From an uncultured Bacteroidia bacterium (lineage in GTDB: Bacteria; Bacteroidota; Bacteroidia; Bacteroidales; UBA932): a stretch of 46,175 bases of DNA. This document shows, piece after piece, positions 23,274 through 30,341 of this stretch (the first letter of the stretch is position 1; each line of letters starts with the position of its first letter). The stretch covers positions 11,666 through 57,840 of the forward strand of contig CADAOB010000013.1 of the NCBI GenBank assembly GCA_902789445.1. Direction: 5' to 3'. The notes beneath the pieces are model-generated. The model was not told where the DNA came from. It saw nothing but the letters and a program-made list of their open reading frames with translations, and ran no database searches. The position numbers and the translations under genes were made by a program.

Positions 23274-24374
23274 ATGGGATTTTTTGTATCAGCGGCAGGG
23301 ACGCTTTTGGAGTTTGATACGCCATTTTGCTGTGGCGATGACGAAGTGCTGTACCTGGAGGGAAAACGTAAATCGGTTGCCCTGCTGGTTGACGCTTTGC
23401 GCGACAAGGCAGATGCCGTGCTGTCGAAATACGCGCAGCGGCCAATGAAAATCATTACCTTGCGCGAGTTGGTGAAGCGGGGTGACTTTATGGAGAAGGT
23501 GCTGTATCAGTTCCCTTTCCTGCCGCAGGACACCCCTTTGGGATCGTATGAGGAACTGTCAGCGCGCTTGTGGGACAGGCTGGATTTGAAAGGGAATCTG
23601 CCGCTTCACGGCGCTTTCCTGTGGTTCGGCGAGGATCCCACGCTGGGTTTCTTTCCCGTCCAGTCCTCCTGGGAAGCCTTGGTGAAAGGATTTGAATTGC
23701 TGGGAGAAGAGATAGACGATATCCTTTCTTCCATCCGCAATTCAATGTTCGAGTCGATTTGGGCATCGCGGGCCGAGTCTCCCGAAGACACAGCCGACCG
23801 GCGCTTCGGGAGTCAGTACGACAGCGATGCGGAGAAAGTGATGGCCGAGGTCCGCGAGCGGATTGCCCATCTTCGGAGTGTCGGGGTGGACGAAGTGGTT
23901 ATCCGCTCCCTGTTCTGGCAGGATATCAAGTTGAGCCGCCTGGTCATTACGGAAGATTTCCGGATCCTGCTGCCCGACTATAACAATATGGAAATCGAGA
24001 TGGAACCGCTTCCCAAGGCGCTCTACGTCCTGTTTCTGCGGCATCCCGAAGGCCTGGTGTTCAAGCATATGTCGGTCTGCCGGCGGGAACTGCTCCGGAT
24101 ATACAGCGCCATCACGCGCCGCGAGAATCCCGACGCCGTCGTCGCCAGCATCGACCGCCTGCTCGATTCCACCAACAACTCCATCAATGAGAAATGCTCC
24201 CGCATCAAGGCCGCTTTCCTGGCCCGCTTTGCCGACGAGATCGCCGAAAACTACTATATCACCAACCAGGACGCCTACACCACCGACGTGGTCCCCAACG
24301 AAATCTACAACCGCCTCTGGTACAAAGGCATCTCACTCGACCGCAAACTGGTGACTTTTGAATGTAAAATATAA
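23274..24374 (+). CDS. Conserved-type hypothetical protein (FLRHPEG motif)
   Basis: A 366-residue soluble protein with no signal or membrane segment. I cannot name a domain. The best landmark is ITEDFRILLPDYNNMEIEME, then LPKALYVLFLRHPEGLVFKH, then LLRIYSAI and a charged helical end with NEKCSRIKAAFLARFADEIA. I recall similar FLRHPEG proteins as unnamed hypotheticals in Bacteroidota, but no function. The N-terminal half contains FGEDPTLGFFPVQSSWEALV. It heads a run of four plus-strand genes with short gaps. Confidence 0.7.
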   Translation: MGFFVSAAGTLLEFDTPFCCGDDEVLYLEGKRKSVALLVDALRDKADAVLSKYAQRPMKIITLRELVKRGDFMEKVLYQFPFLPQDTPLGSYEELSARLWDRLDLKGNLPLHGAFLWFGEDPTLGFFPVQSSWEALVKGFELLGEEIDDILSSIRNSMFESIWASRAESPEDTADRRFGSQYDSDAEKVMAEVRERIAHLRSVGVDEVVIRSLFWQDIKLSRLVITEDFRILLPDYNNMEIEMEPLPKALYVLFLRHPEGLVFKHMSVCRRELLRIYSAITRRENPDAVVASIDRLLDSTNNSINEKCSRIKAAFLARFADEIAENYYITNQDAYTTDVVPNEIYNRLWYKGISLDRKLVTFECKI

Positions 24375-24398
24375 TTGAAAAACATCATTTTAAAAACT

Positions 24399-24788
24399 AT
24401 GACAACAGTATTATTGATTCTTGCAATCGTTTTTTTTGCTTTGTTTCTCTATTTCCGTATCAGCACATCCGATGTCCAGAAACCCGCTGACTGTGATATG
24501 CGGAAGAAATACTCTACTTTGGTGGAGCATATGTTGTCCGGACATCGGGAGGCGCGGATAATGAAAGAAACTGGGACTGAAATAGTAGTGGGTGTAGATA
24601 ATTACGGCGGCTATACGGCGCTTCATATCCAACAAGAGACCGGTAATATGGTTCGCCTGGTGTATGTCGTCAAGAATAATCCGACTGTCAGATCTTTTCT
24701 GGTGGAAAAACGCTTCAGGGATAATATGGACCAGAACCTGATGTTAGGTGAGATCTTGGTAGAAGTCCAGCATAAGTTGAACCGGTAG
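24399..24788 (+). CDS. Small single-TM protein, unknown
   Basis: A 129-residue protein from the ATG at 24399; a TTG at 24375, directly after the previous stop, would add eight residues. It has one N-terminal membrane helix (LLILAIVFFALFLYF), then about 100 residues of mixed sequence with GVDNYGGYTALHIQQETGNM. Its base composition is more AT-rich than the preceding gene. It is likely co-transcribed with the gene before it. No family is recognised. Confidence 0.55.
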   Translation: MTTVLLILAIVFFALFLYFRISTSDVQKPADCDMRKKYSTLVEHMLSGHREARIMKETGTEIVVGVDNYGGYTALHIQQETGNMVRLVYVVKNNPTVRSFLVEKRFRDNMDQNLMLGEILVEVQHKLNR

Positions 24789-24798
24789 AACGTGAATT

Positions 24799-24933
24799 AT
24801 GAAGATTTTGGTTGGAATTATTGCGCTGTTTGTGCTTCTTCCTCTTGGTGTTGCCGCCGCCATCAATGTAATCGGTGGGATTTGTATCCTTGTCGGAGGG
24901 CTTATTTCTGCGATTTTCAGCAAAGACAGTTAG
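24799..24933 (+). CDS. Very small hydrophobic protein (44 residues)
   Basis: MKILVGIIALFVLLPLGVAA begins a frame of 44 residues that is almost wholly hydrophobic with glycines (GGICILVGGLISAIFS) and ends KDS. It could be a small membrane protein with one long or two short helices. It starts 10 bases after the stop of the previous gene and ends one base before the next ATG, which supports real coupling. No known family is recognised. Confidence 0.5.
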   Translation: MKILVGIIALFVLLPLGVAAAINVIGGICILVGGLISAIFSKDS

Positions 24934-24934
24934 G

Positions 24935-25561
24935 ATGAGACGGTTATCGGAAATAGGTCTGATAGGCCTGTTGTTCTTGACGGTTTCGTGCGGGAAACCT
25001 GGTGAGCAGCTGTCTTTGTTCGTCGCTGAGCGGCAGGCTTATCACGACTGGCGGGCCTGGCAGGACACGGTGTGCCTGCAGTTGATAGGTGACATTTGGG
25101 ATTTGTGGTACGGAGGAACCGCGTTAAGGTCGTGGCAAGAAGCCTATCTGAAGGATCTTATGGATCAGGAACGGGAGGAACTGCGGAGATTGTCGTTGAT
25201 CGTTTCAGGCGGAAAGATTGAGATGCGTGAATTTGCAGCGGTTTCAATGGACGAGATAGAAGCGGAGACGCGCGCCATCCTGGTCGATGTTGACAATCGG
25301 TTCGATGCTTGGCGTGAGGCCGGCACCGGAGAAATCGTTGTCCCGGATTACTTTTCCTGCGGTCTTGCGGTCAAGCCGCGGATGGCTGGGGTCATGGAGC
25401 GGGATTTGCAGCTGCTCGGCAAGTGGATGGAAGCGAGGAATGAATTCTCAAAAAGTCTTCCCAGCAGGCAGCGTCTTTGTTACGGCAGTCTTACAAACGA
25501 GCGGCTCTGGAATTGCCGCTGGCGTTACCGGACACGCTTTCTCGAGCGGCCAGTCAGATGA
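24935..25561 (+). CDS. Lipoprotein of unknown function
   Basis: A 208-residue protein from the ATG at 24935 (MRRLSEIGLIGLLFLTVSCG), with a lipobox LTVSC and the lipid Cys at residue 19. The mature part is helical and rich in Trp and charged residues (YHDWRAWQDTVCLQLIGDIW; RSWQEAYLKDLMDQEREELR). The last ~25 residues are Arg/Trp-rich and unlike the rest, so a small frameshift near 25460-25500 is possible, but nothing proves it. No family is recognised. It is the last gene of the 23274-25561 run. Confidence 0.6.
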   Translation: MRRLSEIGLIGLLFLTVSCGKPGEQLSLFVAERQAYHDWRAWQDTVCLQLIGDIWDLWYGGTALRSWQEAYLKDLMDQEREELRRLSLIVSGGKIEMREFAAVSMDEIEAETRAILVDVDNRFDAWREAGTGEIVVPDYFSCGLAVKPRMAGVMERDLQLLGKWMEARNEFSKSLPSRQRLCYGSLTNERLWNCRWRYRTRFLERPVR

Positions 25562-25822
25562 TAATCCATATTTATTATCGGTATAAGCTGGAATGTAAGT
25601 GTATGATTTTCAGACGATAGCGTGATGTTGCCCGCTGGGCTGAGTGGTGGGCAGGAAACTGCTAATCGCTGTGTGTCAGCGTATTAGCCTCCAGCGCTAA
25701 TGAATTCTGCCCGCACACTTTTCGGCTTGGCGGATAGGATGTTGCGTGTCAAGGGCGGGCGGGGGCCCCTGGCACCTGCTGGCAGCCGACGCGCCGGATA
25801 TGCGTAAAAAATACACAAAAAA
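25562..25822. other. Intergenic, no gene seen
   Basis: The stretch between the lipoprotein gene and the ADP-ribosylglycohydrolase promoter. ATTAGC..GCTAAT (near 25685-25703) is a weak inverted repeat that could end the upstream transcript. There is no long open frame with gene-like features. Confidence 0.35.
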
Positions 25823-25870
25823 TTTGGCGTTTTCAAAAGAACGCCTTATCTTTGCGTTAAAATTACGCAA
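25823..25870 (+). promoter_or_regulatory. Promoter and palindromic operator of the ARH-NrtR operon
   Basis: TTTG (25823-25826) and TATCTTTG (25847-25854) have the Bacteroidota -33/-7 spacing of 20 bases. A perfect inverted repeat, TTGCGT and ACGCAA around TAAAATT (25852-25870), overlaps the -7 box and the predicted transcription start, a repressor position. The NrtR-like gene of the same operon is the natural candidate for binding it. Confidence 0.6.
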
Positions 25871-25897
25871 CAAATATAATTCAAACGCAACAAACCG

Positions 25898-26770
25898 ATG
25901 ATAGGCGCACTTGCAGGGGATACCATAGGCTCGGTCTATGAGTTCCGCAACACGAAAGATTACCATTTCCCGCTGTTCCACGAGAGCAGCAACTACACCG
26001 ATGACAGTGTGATGACGATGGCGGTGGCCTGGTGGCTGCTCACCGATCCGTCGCACAGCTACCAGAAGCTCGAAGACGCGATGGTCGCCTTCGGCAAAAA
26101 TTGCCCCTGTCCGATGGGCGGCTACGGCGGCGGTTTCCGCCGCTGGCTCTTCTTTCCGAAAGAGCTGGCCAATTTTGATGAACAGTACGGCGAAGCGCCG
26201 TACCAGTCCGCCACCGGCCGCCATCCCTACGGCTCCTGGGGCAACGGCAGCGCAATGCGCGTAAGCGCCGTGGGCTGGTTCTTCGACACGTTGGAAGAGA
26301 CGGAGCGCGTGGCGGAAATTTCGGCCGCCATCACCCACAATCATCCCGAGGGCATCAAGGGCGCGCAAGCGACAGCTGCTGCCATCTGGCTGGCCCGTAA
26401 CGGGAAATCCAAAGAAGAGATCCGGAACTATATTGAGACAAGCTACGGCTATGACCTGCACAAGACCTGGGAGGACTGGCATTACGCATACAACTGGCAG
26501 GACAGTTGCCAGGGCACGGTCCCGCAGGCCCTGATCGCCTTCCTTGACTCAGCGGATTTCGAGGATGCCATCCGCAAGGCAGTCTCGATGGGCGGCGACA
26601 GCGACACGCTGGCCTGCATCACCGGCGGCGTCGCCGAAGCTTTCTATGGCGGCGTCCCGGAATCCATCGCCTCCCGCGTCACCCACAATCTCCCCAATGT
26701 CTTCTACCAGATCCTCGACGGCATGCGCGCAGAAACTGCCTACGGGAAACTGAAATCCGTTCAACCATAA
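25898..26770 (+). CDS. ADP-ribosylglycohydrolase family protein
   Basis: A 290-residue protein starting MIGALAGDTIGSVYEF, the family's opening motif. The di-metal site is visible as NYTDDSVMTMAV near the start and AVSMGGDSDTLACITGG near the end; GSAMRVSAVGW and ITHNHPEGIKGAQATAAAIW are also typical. Such enzymes remove ADP-ribose from proteins, nucleic acids or metabolites. The gene starts 27 bases after the palindromic operator and is followed by an NrtR-like regulator, pointing to ADP-ribose/NAD turnover. Confidence 0.92.
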   Translation: MIGALAGDTIGSVYEFRNTKDYHFPLFHESSNYTDDSVMTMAVAWWLLTDPSHSYQKLEDAMVAFGKNCPCPMGGYGGGFRRWLFFPKELANFDEQYGEAPYQSATGRHPYGSWGNGSAMRVSAVGWFFDTLEETERVAEISAAITHNHPEGIKGAQATAAAIWLARNGKSKEEIRNYIETSYGYDLHKTWEDWHYAYNWQDSCQGTVPQALIAFLDSADFEDAIRKAVSMGGDSDTLACITGGVAEAFYGGVPESIASRVTHNLPNVFYQILDGMRAETAYGKLKSVQP

Positions 26771-26781
26771 AGAGATATCCT

Positions 26782-27495
26782 ATGTCTGACGAAAAAGGAG
26801 TCTATACATATGCCTACCCGCGGCCGGCGGTGACGACGGATTGCGTGATTTTCGGATATGATATCAAGGATGGGCTTTCGGTGCTGCTGGTGGAACGGGG
26901 GCTGGAGCCGTACAAGGGATGCTGGGCCTTTCCCGGCGGTTTCCTGAAGATGGACGAGACGGCCGATGCCTGTGCCCGGCGGGAGTTGGAAGAAGAAACC
27001 AGCCTTTCGCTCGGCGAAGAGAGCAATCTGCTCGCGCAGCTGGGCTGCTTCTCGGGAGTGGACCGCGATCCGCGCGGGCGCGTGATCACCATCGCTTACT
27101 ATGCGTTGGTGCGCAAGGCGGAGGTCCGAGGCGGCGACGACGCCCGCGCGGCCCGCTGGTTCCCGATCCAGGCTGTTCCCCAGCTGGCTTTCGACCATGA
27201 GCTGATCCTGCGCACGGCCCTCAAACGCCTGAAGGAGGACATCCATTTCAAGCCGGTGGGCTTTGACCTGCTGCCGGCGACTTTCACGATGCCGCAGCTG
27301 CAGAATCTCTACGAGTCCATTCTGGAGGTGCATTTCGACCGTCGGAATTTCGCCGGTAAAATGCTGAAGCTGGGCATCCTCGAGGCTACGGGCGAACGCC
27401 CGGCGGGTACGCCCCGCTCCATCCCCGTTAGCTATCGTTTCAAGCGCGACCGATACCGTGAGATGAAGGCCGCCGGCTTCAAGCTTGAATTCTGA
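26782..27495 (+). CDS. nrtR: NrtR-like Nudix/winged-helix regulator
   Basis: A 237-residue protein. The N-terminal Nudix domain carries the box G53..E59..R67-E-L-E-E-E (GGFLKMDE then RRELEEET). The C-terminal ~85 residues (FTMPQLQNLYESILEVHFDR, NFAGKMLKLGIL) form the winged helix of NrtR-type regulators. NrtR proteins sense ADP-ribose or related NAD products and repress NAD-metabolism genes; whether this one also hydrolyses is unknown. It is co-transcribed with the ADP-ribosylglycohydrolase gene 11 bases upstream and probably controls the palindrome at 25852-25870. Confidence 0.85.
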   Translation: MSDEKGVYTYAYPRPAVTTDCVIFGYDIKDGLSVLLVERGLEPYKGCWAFPGGFLKMDETADACARRELEEETSLSLGEESNLLAQLGCFSGVDRDPRGRVITIAYYALVRKAEVRGGDDARAARWFPIQAVPQLAFDHELILRTALKRLKEDIHFKPVGFDLLPATFTMPQLQNLYESILEVHFDRRNFAGKMLKLGILEATGERPAGTPRSIPVSYRFKRDRYREMKAAGFKLEF

Positions 27496-27534
27496 TGCCG
27501 CCATTGCGCCGTTTCGCAGCCGCTTCCTCCCTTC

Positions 27535-27651
27535 TTGCGCTGCAACGGACGCATTTGACTGTCAGTGGTTTACGCAATGTGATCCCCCTCGAAATGAGGG
27601 GGATCACATTGCGTAATCGGCTGAAATCCATATGTGTACATTGCAGCGGAA
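27535..27651. repeat. Hairpin element A (MITE-like), left of the cobalamin cluster
   Basis: Ends are TTGCGCTGCAA (27535-27545) and its near-perfect inverse TTGCAGCGGAA (27641-27651). The centre is a perfect 21-bp stem (27570-27590 with 27596-27616) around a 5-base loop GAAAT. The whole unit is homologous to element B at 39123-39241 in reverse orientation. Short open frames in it are a by-product. Confidence 0.85.
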
Positions 27652-27669
27652 AATCTGTGAAAAAATGCT

Positions 27670-27698
27670 TACCTTTGCGTAATTGCGTAATTGCGTAA
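27670..27698 (+). promoter_or_regulatory. cobJ promoter box and triple TTGCGTAA repeat
   Basis: TACCTTTG (27670-27677) is a TAnnTTTG box. TTGCGTAA then occurs three times in tandem (27675-27682, 27683-27690, 27691-27698), overlapping the box and ending one base before the ATG at 27700. The same 8-mer ends element A's hairpin (27609-27616) and its half is in the ARH operator. Confidence 0.6.
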
Positions 27699-27699
27699 A

Positions 27700-29130
27700 A
27701 TGGACAAACAGAGGCAACGCGAGATGAAGAAACGGATCATTGTGGCCGGAATCGGGCCGGGCAGCGCGGGCGACGTGACGCCCGCCGTCCTCGAGGCGGT
27801 CCGGCAGGCCGATGTCATCATCGGATACAAATACTATTTCCAGTTTATCGAACCCTATGTGCAAGCCGGGACGGAATGTGTCGATACCGGCATGCTGAAG
27901 GAGAAAGAGCGGGCACGCCATGCTTTCGAACAGGCCGAACAAGGCAAGACCGTCTGCGTGATCAGTTCCGGCGATGCCGGTATTTACGGCATGGCGCCGC
28001 TCATCTGGGAGATGAAACGCGAGCGCGGCAGCGACGTCGAGATCGAGGTCCTGCCCGGCATCAGCGCTTTCCAGAAGGCGGCCTCGCTGCTGGGCGCCCC
28101 CATCGGACACGACCTCTGCATCATCTCCCTGTCCGACCTGATGACGCCCTGGGAAACCATCGAGCGGCGGATCCGCGCCGCCGCCGTCGCCGATTTCATC
28201 ACGGCGGTCTATAATCCCAAGAGCAACGGCCGCTACTGGCAACTCTACCGCCTGCAGGAAATCTTCCTCCAGCACCGCGATCCGGCGACGCCGCTGGGCT
28301 TCGTCCGCCAGGCCGGCCGCGATGAGCAGCAGGTGACGGTCACGACGCTGGGCGAATTCGATCCGGAGCAGGTGGATATGTTCACCGTGGTGCTCATCGG
28401 CAATTCCCAGTCATACATCCACGAAGGAAAATTCATCACGCCGCGCGGCTATTACCGCGAGCAGGATAACAGGGGTGCCAAAGGCATCGGCCAGGAGATC
28501 ATGATCGAGAGTTTCCGCACCATCGAAAAGGAGCTCCGCAATCCCGATATTCCGCTGGGCAGGAAATGGGCGCTGCTCCACGCCATCCACACCACGGCCG
28601 ATTTCGACATGGAAAACATCCTGCAGGTGGACGACGGCGCCGTTGAGACGCTCTATGCCGGATTCGCCGGAGGCCGCATCAAGACCATCGTGACCGACGT
28701 CACCATGGCTGCATCGGGCATCCGGAAAGGGGCCTTGCAGCGGCTCGGCGTGGAAGTCAAATGCTATCTGTCCGACCCCCGTGTGGCGGAAATGGCCGCG
28801 GAAAAAGGAATTACCCGCACCCAGGCCGGCATCCGGCTGGCCGTTGCGGAACATCCCGATGCACTCTATGTGTTTGGCAATGCCCCGACAGCCCTGATGG
28901 AACTCTGCCATCAGATCCGTCTCCAGCAGGCGGTGCCGGCCGGCATTGTCGCCGCCCCCGTCGGCTTCGTCCATGTACGGGAAAGCAAACACATGGTCAA
29001 GCCCTTCAGGCAGATTCCCAAGCTGATCGTCGAAGGCCGCAAGGGCGGCAGCAACCTGGCCGCCACGCTGGTCAATGCGATTCTCTGCTTCAATGATGCC
29101 GAACAACTCAAACCGGGCCGCGATGTGTAA
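27700..29130 (+). CDS. cobJ: CobJ-CbiC fusion: precorrin-3B C17-methyltransferase and precorrin-8X methylmutase
   Basis: A 476-residue fusion. Residues 1-250 are a SAM-dependent corrin methyltransferase (IIVAGIGPGSAGDVTPAVLE, VISSGDAGIYGMAPLIWEM, EVLPGISAFQKAASLLGAPI). About 265-476 are the methylmutase (LLHAIHTTADFDMENILQ with the catalytic His, VTDVTMAASGI, FGNAPTAL, GIVAAPVGFVHVRESK). Together they methylate C17 with ring contraction and later move a methyl group to give the corrin ring. ATG 27700 sits next to the repeat; ATG 27724 after GAG is an alternative that fits the family start (MKKRIIVAG) better. Confidence 0.92.
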   Translation: MDKQRQREMKKRIIVAGIGPGSAGDVTPAVLEAVRQADVIIGYKYYFQFIEPYVQAGTECVDTGMLKEKERARHAFEQAEQGKTVCVISSGDAGIYGMAPLIWEMKRERGSDVEIEVLPGISAFQKAASLLGAPIGHDLCIISLSDLMTPWETIERRIRAAAVADFITAVYNPKSNGRYWQLYRLQEIFLQHRDPATPLGFVRQAGRDEQQVTVTTLGEFDPEQVDMFTVVLIGNSQSYIHEGKFITPRGYYREQDNRGAKGIGQEIMIESFRTIEKELRNPDIPLGRKWALLHAIHTTADFDMENILQVDDGAVETLYAGFAGGRIKTIVTDVTMAASGIRKGALQRLGVEVKCYLSDPRVAEMAAEKGITRTQAGIRLAVAEHPDALYVFGNAPTALMELCHQIRLQQAVPAGIVAAPVGFVHVRESKHMVKPFRQIPKLIVEGRKGGSNLAATLVNAILCFNDAEQLKPGRDV

Positions 29131-30334
29131 GGGAGACAGCCGCGGCAGCGGCCGGCATTTCACGGTCATCGGCATGACCGACGAGCGGGAGGTCTGGTTC
29201 CCGCCGCAGGTTCGCGATGCCATTGCGGCAGGCCGTGTGTTCAGCGGCGGAAAGCGCCACCACGAAATCGTGGCGCCGCTGCTGCCCGCAGACGCCCGTT
29301 GGATCGATATTACCGTGCCGCTCGAAGCGGTGTTTGACCAGTATGAAAGCCATCCCGAAGTGGTCGTCTTCGCTTCGGGCGACCCGCTGTTCTTCGGCAT
29401 CGCTAACACCCTCCGCCGCGAGTTTCCGGCTGCGGAACTGACGGTTTTCCCGTCTTTCAATTCGTTGCAGCTGCTTGCTCACCGGATGGAACTGGCCTAT
29501 GCCGACATGTGTACGGTCTCGCTTACCGGACGCCCCTGGGATGCCTTCGACAGGGCCGTGATCCGGGGAGAACGGCTCATCGGGGCACTGACCGACCGGC
29601 ACAAGACGCCCGCGATGATTGCGGCCCGGATGCTGGAATACGGTTATGACAATTACCGGATGACGGTAGGGGAGTGTCTGGGAAATCGGGAGGCCGAGCG
29701 GGTCCGGAGCTTCGCTTCGCTGGAAGAAGCGGCCACGGCGGAATGCACTTTTCCCAACTGCCTGATCCTCGAGCAGACCCGGCTTCGCCCGCATCCTTTC
29801 GGATTGCCGGAACAGGATTTCGCCCTGCTCGACGGCCGGGTGAACATGATTACCAAGATGCCCATCCGCCTGCTGACGCTCAGCCAGCTGGACCTGCCCC
29901 GGCGCACGTCGTTCTGGGACGTGGGATTCTGCACGGGATCCGTTTCGATTGAAGCCCGGCTGCAGTTCCCGCACCTGAAAATCACCGCTTTTGAAATCCG
30001 GGAAGCCGGACGGGCCCTGATGGAGCAGAATGCCCGCAAGTTCGGCGCACCCGGCATCAACGCCCTGATCGGCGACTTCCTGGAGGCCGACCTGAGCGAA
30101 CTGCCGGCGCCCGACGCCGTATTCATCGGCGGGCACGGCGGCCGGCTCGTCGAAATGCTCCGCCGCATCGACCGCGTCCTCCTGCCCGGCGGCATTATCG
30201 TCTTCAATGCCGTCAGCGCGCAGAGCCAACAGCTCTTCCGCGAAGGCATCGCCGCCACAGGCCGCCGGATTACCGGCGAAATGAACGTCACCATCAACCA
30301 GTTCAACCCCATCACGATCCTCAAAGCCGAATAA
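29123..30334 (+). CDS. cobL: CobL (CbiE-CbiT): precorrin-6Y C5,15-methyltransferase/decarboxylase
   Basis: A 403-residue bifunctional enzyme from the ATG at 29123, which overlaps the cobJ-cbiC stop by eight bases. CbiE occupies about 1-200 (FTVIGMTDEREVWFPPQV, VVFASGDPLFFGIANTLRRE). CbiT occupies about 220-403 (LRPHPFGLPEQDF linker, FWDVGFCTGSVSIEARLQFP SAM-binding motif, PDAVFIGGHGGRLVEMLRRI). It methylates C5 and C15 and removes the acetate carboxyl from ring C. The GFCTG form of motif I replaces the more common GAGTG. Confidence 0.92.
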   Translation: MCKGDSRGSGRHFTVIGMTDEREVWFPPQVRDAIAAGRVFSGGKRHHEIVAPLLPADARWIDITVPLEAVFDQYESHPEVVVFASGDPLFFGIANTLRREFPAAELTVFPSFNSLQLLAHRMELAYADMCTVSLTGRPWDAFDRAVIRGERLIGALTDRHKTPAMIAARMLEYGYDNYRMTVGECLGNREAERVRSFASLEEAATAECTFPNCLILEQTRLRPHPFGLPEQDFALLDGRVNMITKMPIRLLTLSQLDLPRRTSFWDVGFCTGSVSIEARLQFPHLKITAFEIREAGRALMEQNARKFGAPGINALIGDFLEADLSELPAPDAVFIGGHGGRLVEMLRRIDRVLLPGGIIVFNAVSAQSQQLFREGIAATGRRITGEMNVTINQFNPITILKAE

Positions 30335-30341
30335 GTCCACC

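Noticed and set aside
27495-27698. Short frames in elements A and B with similar peptides (ALQRTHLT..LR)
   Set aside because: The similarity follows from the repeated DNA; the frames lack ribosome sites and read through the hairpin.
27496-27700. Cobalamin riboswitch before cobJ
   Set aside because: The stretch is filled by hairpin element A and the short repeat; no B12-box-like GCCACTG element was found.
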